A stretch of DNA of 51,368 nt from Candidatus Woesebacteria bacterium. Its GTDB lineage: Bacteria; Patescibacteriota; Microgenomatia; Woykebacterales; 2-01-FULL-43-14. The notes under the pieces were generated by a model. It was not told the DNA's origin. It searched no databases and saw only the letters and a program-made list of their open reading frames with translations. The first letter of the stretch is position 1. Each line of letters starts with the position of its first letter. The stretch is taken from positions 1 to 51,368 of the forward strand of contig JAGVAV010000025.1 of the NCBI GenBank assembly GCA_020060105.1. Reading direction: 5' to 3'. The translations under genes and the position numbers were made by a program. Positions 50,228 to 51,368 of this stretch are shown one piece after another.

Positions 50228-50581
50228 ATGAGATCCAGCGCTTACTTCTCGTTTTTTGTCGCAATTGTAATCCTTCTGATCACCCAATTCAAGCTAAAGG
50301 AGGAGGATCAAGTCCTCGGCCTGCTTTTCGGCCTTGGATTCGTTGCATTAGGGGCTGTACTTTTAATAAAGAAACCCCAAATTGAAACGGAAGGCGAATT
50401 CGTGCTTGTTATCCAACCCGAAGTCGACCGGTCTATCTTAGCGGAAATTTTAAGAACTGCCGCTAAAAAGGTCGAAGACGGCAACAGAGTTATTCAGCTG
50501 AAGTTTCCCAGAGAAATGAAGGTGACTAATGGAAAGGTAGGATCTATAAATTTTATCAGGATCTATATCAGCCAGCCCTAG
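50228..50581 (+). CDS. Hypothetical small membrane protein, 117 aa
   Basis: Two helices (about 5-20 and 28-46) with a short loop, then a soluble domain with FVLVIQPEVDRSILAEIL and a beta-like end INFIRIYISQP. No family recognised. ATG 50228 with GGAAGGGAGA upstream; consensus-like promoter and strong terminator make it another autonomous unit. Confidence 0.7.
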   Translation: MRSSAYFSFFVAIVILLITQFKLKEEDQVLGLLFGLGFVALGAVLLIKKPQIETEGEFVLVIQPEVDRSILAEILRTAAKKVEDGNRVIQLKFPREMKVTNGKVGSINFIRIYISQP

Positions 50582-50615
50582 ACTCCAACAGGTCGATGAT
50601 AAAGAAGTGAACCCT

Positions 50616-50649
50616 AACCCGTTGCAGAATTTCGCGCAACGGGTTTTTT
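50616..50649 (+). terminator. Rho-independent terminator
   Basis: 10-bp stem AACCCGTTGC / GCAACGGGTT, 10-nt loop, followed by TTTTATT. Confidence 0.9.
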
Positions 50650-50675
50650 ATTAGAAAAATGGACATTAGTCAGTA

Positions 50676-51230
50676 TCAGGGGAGCTTTTTGACTTCCTCT
50701 AATAAAGCTTCGTATTCTTCAATCAGGGGATGATCCCAGGAATCCTTAAACATCTTCAAACTTTCTTCTTCAAACCAAATCTTTTTCTCTCTGTCTTGAT
50801 GAAAAACGTTCCACGTAGATTTTTTGAGTTCGTAATAGTCAGAAAGAATGCTCTCTAGATTGTGAATTTTATCGGCGATCGAGACCGCTTTCGCTTCAAC
50901 AGAACCTGCTTGAACGGACTCTAGATAACGTTTCCTCTCTTCATCCCAGGATAAACGTTTGTCATAAGTTACAGTTTTAACAATGTTAAAAACCTTCTCG
51001 CCCAACTCCCGTTTTAACTTTGAAGGAGGATATTCCGTGTCTTCCAGCACGTCGTGAGTCAAAGCAGCCGCTAAGACTTCATCTGAAAAACCATGCTTTG
51101 CCAGCTTCAAAGCCACCGCCATGGGGTGAATGAAAAAAGGTAGCTTACTCACCCGGCGCACCTGTCCCTGATGGGCCCTCACGGCGACCCGTATCGCTTT
51201 TTCAACCAAGCTAACTTCCGTCGTCCTCAT
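50676..51230 (-). CDS. Small HD hydrolase (SpoT/MESH1-like)
   Basis: 184 aa single-domain HD protein. Ligands match the hydrolase half of RelA/SpoT: His35 (FFIHPM), His59-Asp60 with Glu63-Asp64 (THDVLEDTEY) and Asp120 (SIADKIHNLE). No synthetase, TGS or ACT domain follows, so it fits a small alarmone hydrolase that clears (p)ppGpp, though other nucleotides are possible. Promoter TTGACT-17-TAAAAT ends 7 nt before ATG 51230, so the mRNA should be leaderless. The 97-bp repeat lies directly upstream of the promoter. Confidence 0.85.
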   Translation of the reverse strand: MRTTEVSLVEKAIRVAVRAHQGQVRRVSKLPFFIHPMAVALKLAKHGFSDEVLAAALTHDVLEDTEYPPSKLKRELGEKVFNIVKTVTYDKRLSWDEERKRYLESVQAGSVEAKAVSIADKIHNLESILSDYYELKKSTWNVFHQDREKKIWFEEESLKMFKDSWDHPLIEEYEALLEEVKKLP

Positions 51231-51237
51231 GACTTAA

Positions 51238-51266
51238 ATTTTAGCCTCTTAAGGCTAAAGAGTCAA
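51238..51266 (-). promoter_or_regulatory. Promoter next to repeat copy 3
   Basis: On the minus strand TTGACT (51266-51261), 17 nt, TAAAAT (51243-51238). The repeat ends 5 nt upstream of the -35. Confidence 0.75.
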
Positions 51267-51271
51267 GGTTA

Positions 51272-51368
51272 TGTCCTGGATCAGTACTTTTGAGACAATC
51301 CTCCTTTTAAGTAACACTGATAAGGTGACTGGTATTTAAGTGATTGGTGCGGTCTAACATTATTGTAC
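51272..51368 (-). repeat. 97-bp interspersed repeat, copy 3
   Basis: Exact inverted copy of positions 2-98, ending at the last base of the window. With copy 1 it gives the window terminal inverted repeats, which look like an assembly boundary and not the ends of a linear element. Confidence 0.9.

Noticed and set aside
1-51368. Complete linear element or circular replicon, because the ends are repeats
   Set aside because: The ends are inverted, not direct, copies of a short repeat also present at 6.4 kb; no replication, integration or telomere gene is present. An assembly break at a repeat is simpler.

Overview
The window looks like a contig from a small-genome, Gram-positive-like bacterium, most probably a member of the candidate phyla radiation (Patescibacteria, Microgenomates-like). 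That placement is an inference. It rests on moderate GC, standard stop-codon use (TAA, TAG and TGA all end genes), very short spacers, many membrane glycosyltransferases and GtrA proteins, YidC/SPFH and Lon, little visible metabolism, and large secreted dockerin proteins. No rRNA, transposase, integrase or CRISPR array was seen. Both ends of the window are the same 97-bp repeat in opposite orientation, and a third copy lies at 6.4 kb, so the contig probably ends at a multicopy repeat.

Layout. 0-11.6 kb: mostly single-gene units with their own near-consensus promoter, strong Shine-Dalgarno and hairpin terminator (orphan small proteins, a hemerythrin, a GtrA protein, a lipoprotein, DUF3800, SPFH, an AIR-synthase-like enzyme, an inositol-monophosphatase-like enzyme, an M50 protease, a DedA/VTT protein) plus tRNA-Lys preceded by a tRNA-like element. 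11.8-22 kb: a cell-surface glycan island with two GT-C membrane glycosyltransferases, a GT2-GtrA fusion and a BcsA-like GT2, bracketed by two paralogous secreted lysozyme-fold proteins, then a Y-family polymerase cassette. 22-25 kb: a MacB/LolD-type ABC exporter. 25-29.5 kb: an aldolase-fold protein with an XRE regulator, tRNA-Ser, tRNA-Arg, lon under a CIRCE-like operator, and tRNA-Gly. 29.5-35.5 kb: a secreted glycosidase, two NUDIX hydrolases, a methyltransferase, a PIN remnant, an HD hydrolase, tRNA-Arg, two orphan genes, and an HNH gene whose leader carries a second tRNA-like element and whose 3' end runs into tRNA-His.

35.5-48.8 kb is a block of exported proteins: two coiled-coil NAGPA-type phosphodiester glycosidases (the second frameshifted), then four very large secreted proteins in a tightly coupled operon, three of which end in a type I dockerin-like module. 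48.8-51.2 kb holds SPFH + YidC, a small membrane protein and a small ppGpp-hydrolase-like HD protein.

How it fits together: most of the content builds, decorates or cuts surface polysaccharide and exports proteins to do so. The least explained signals are (i) the orientation-conserved 97-bp repeat just upstream of promoters, (ii) a tRNA 5'-half element with a related 21-nt D-loop hairpin insertion found twice, (iii) the dockerin operon with no cohesin in view, and (iv) a CIRCE-like operator overlaying the lon promoter. Promoter and terminator calls are by eye against the sigma-70 consensus and simple stem-loops; family calls are from recognised motifs, not database searches.
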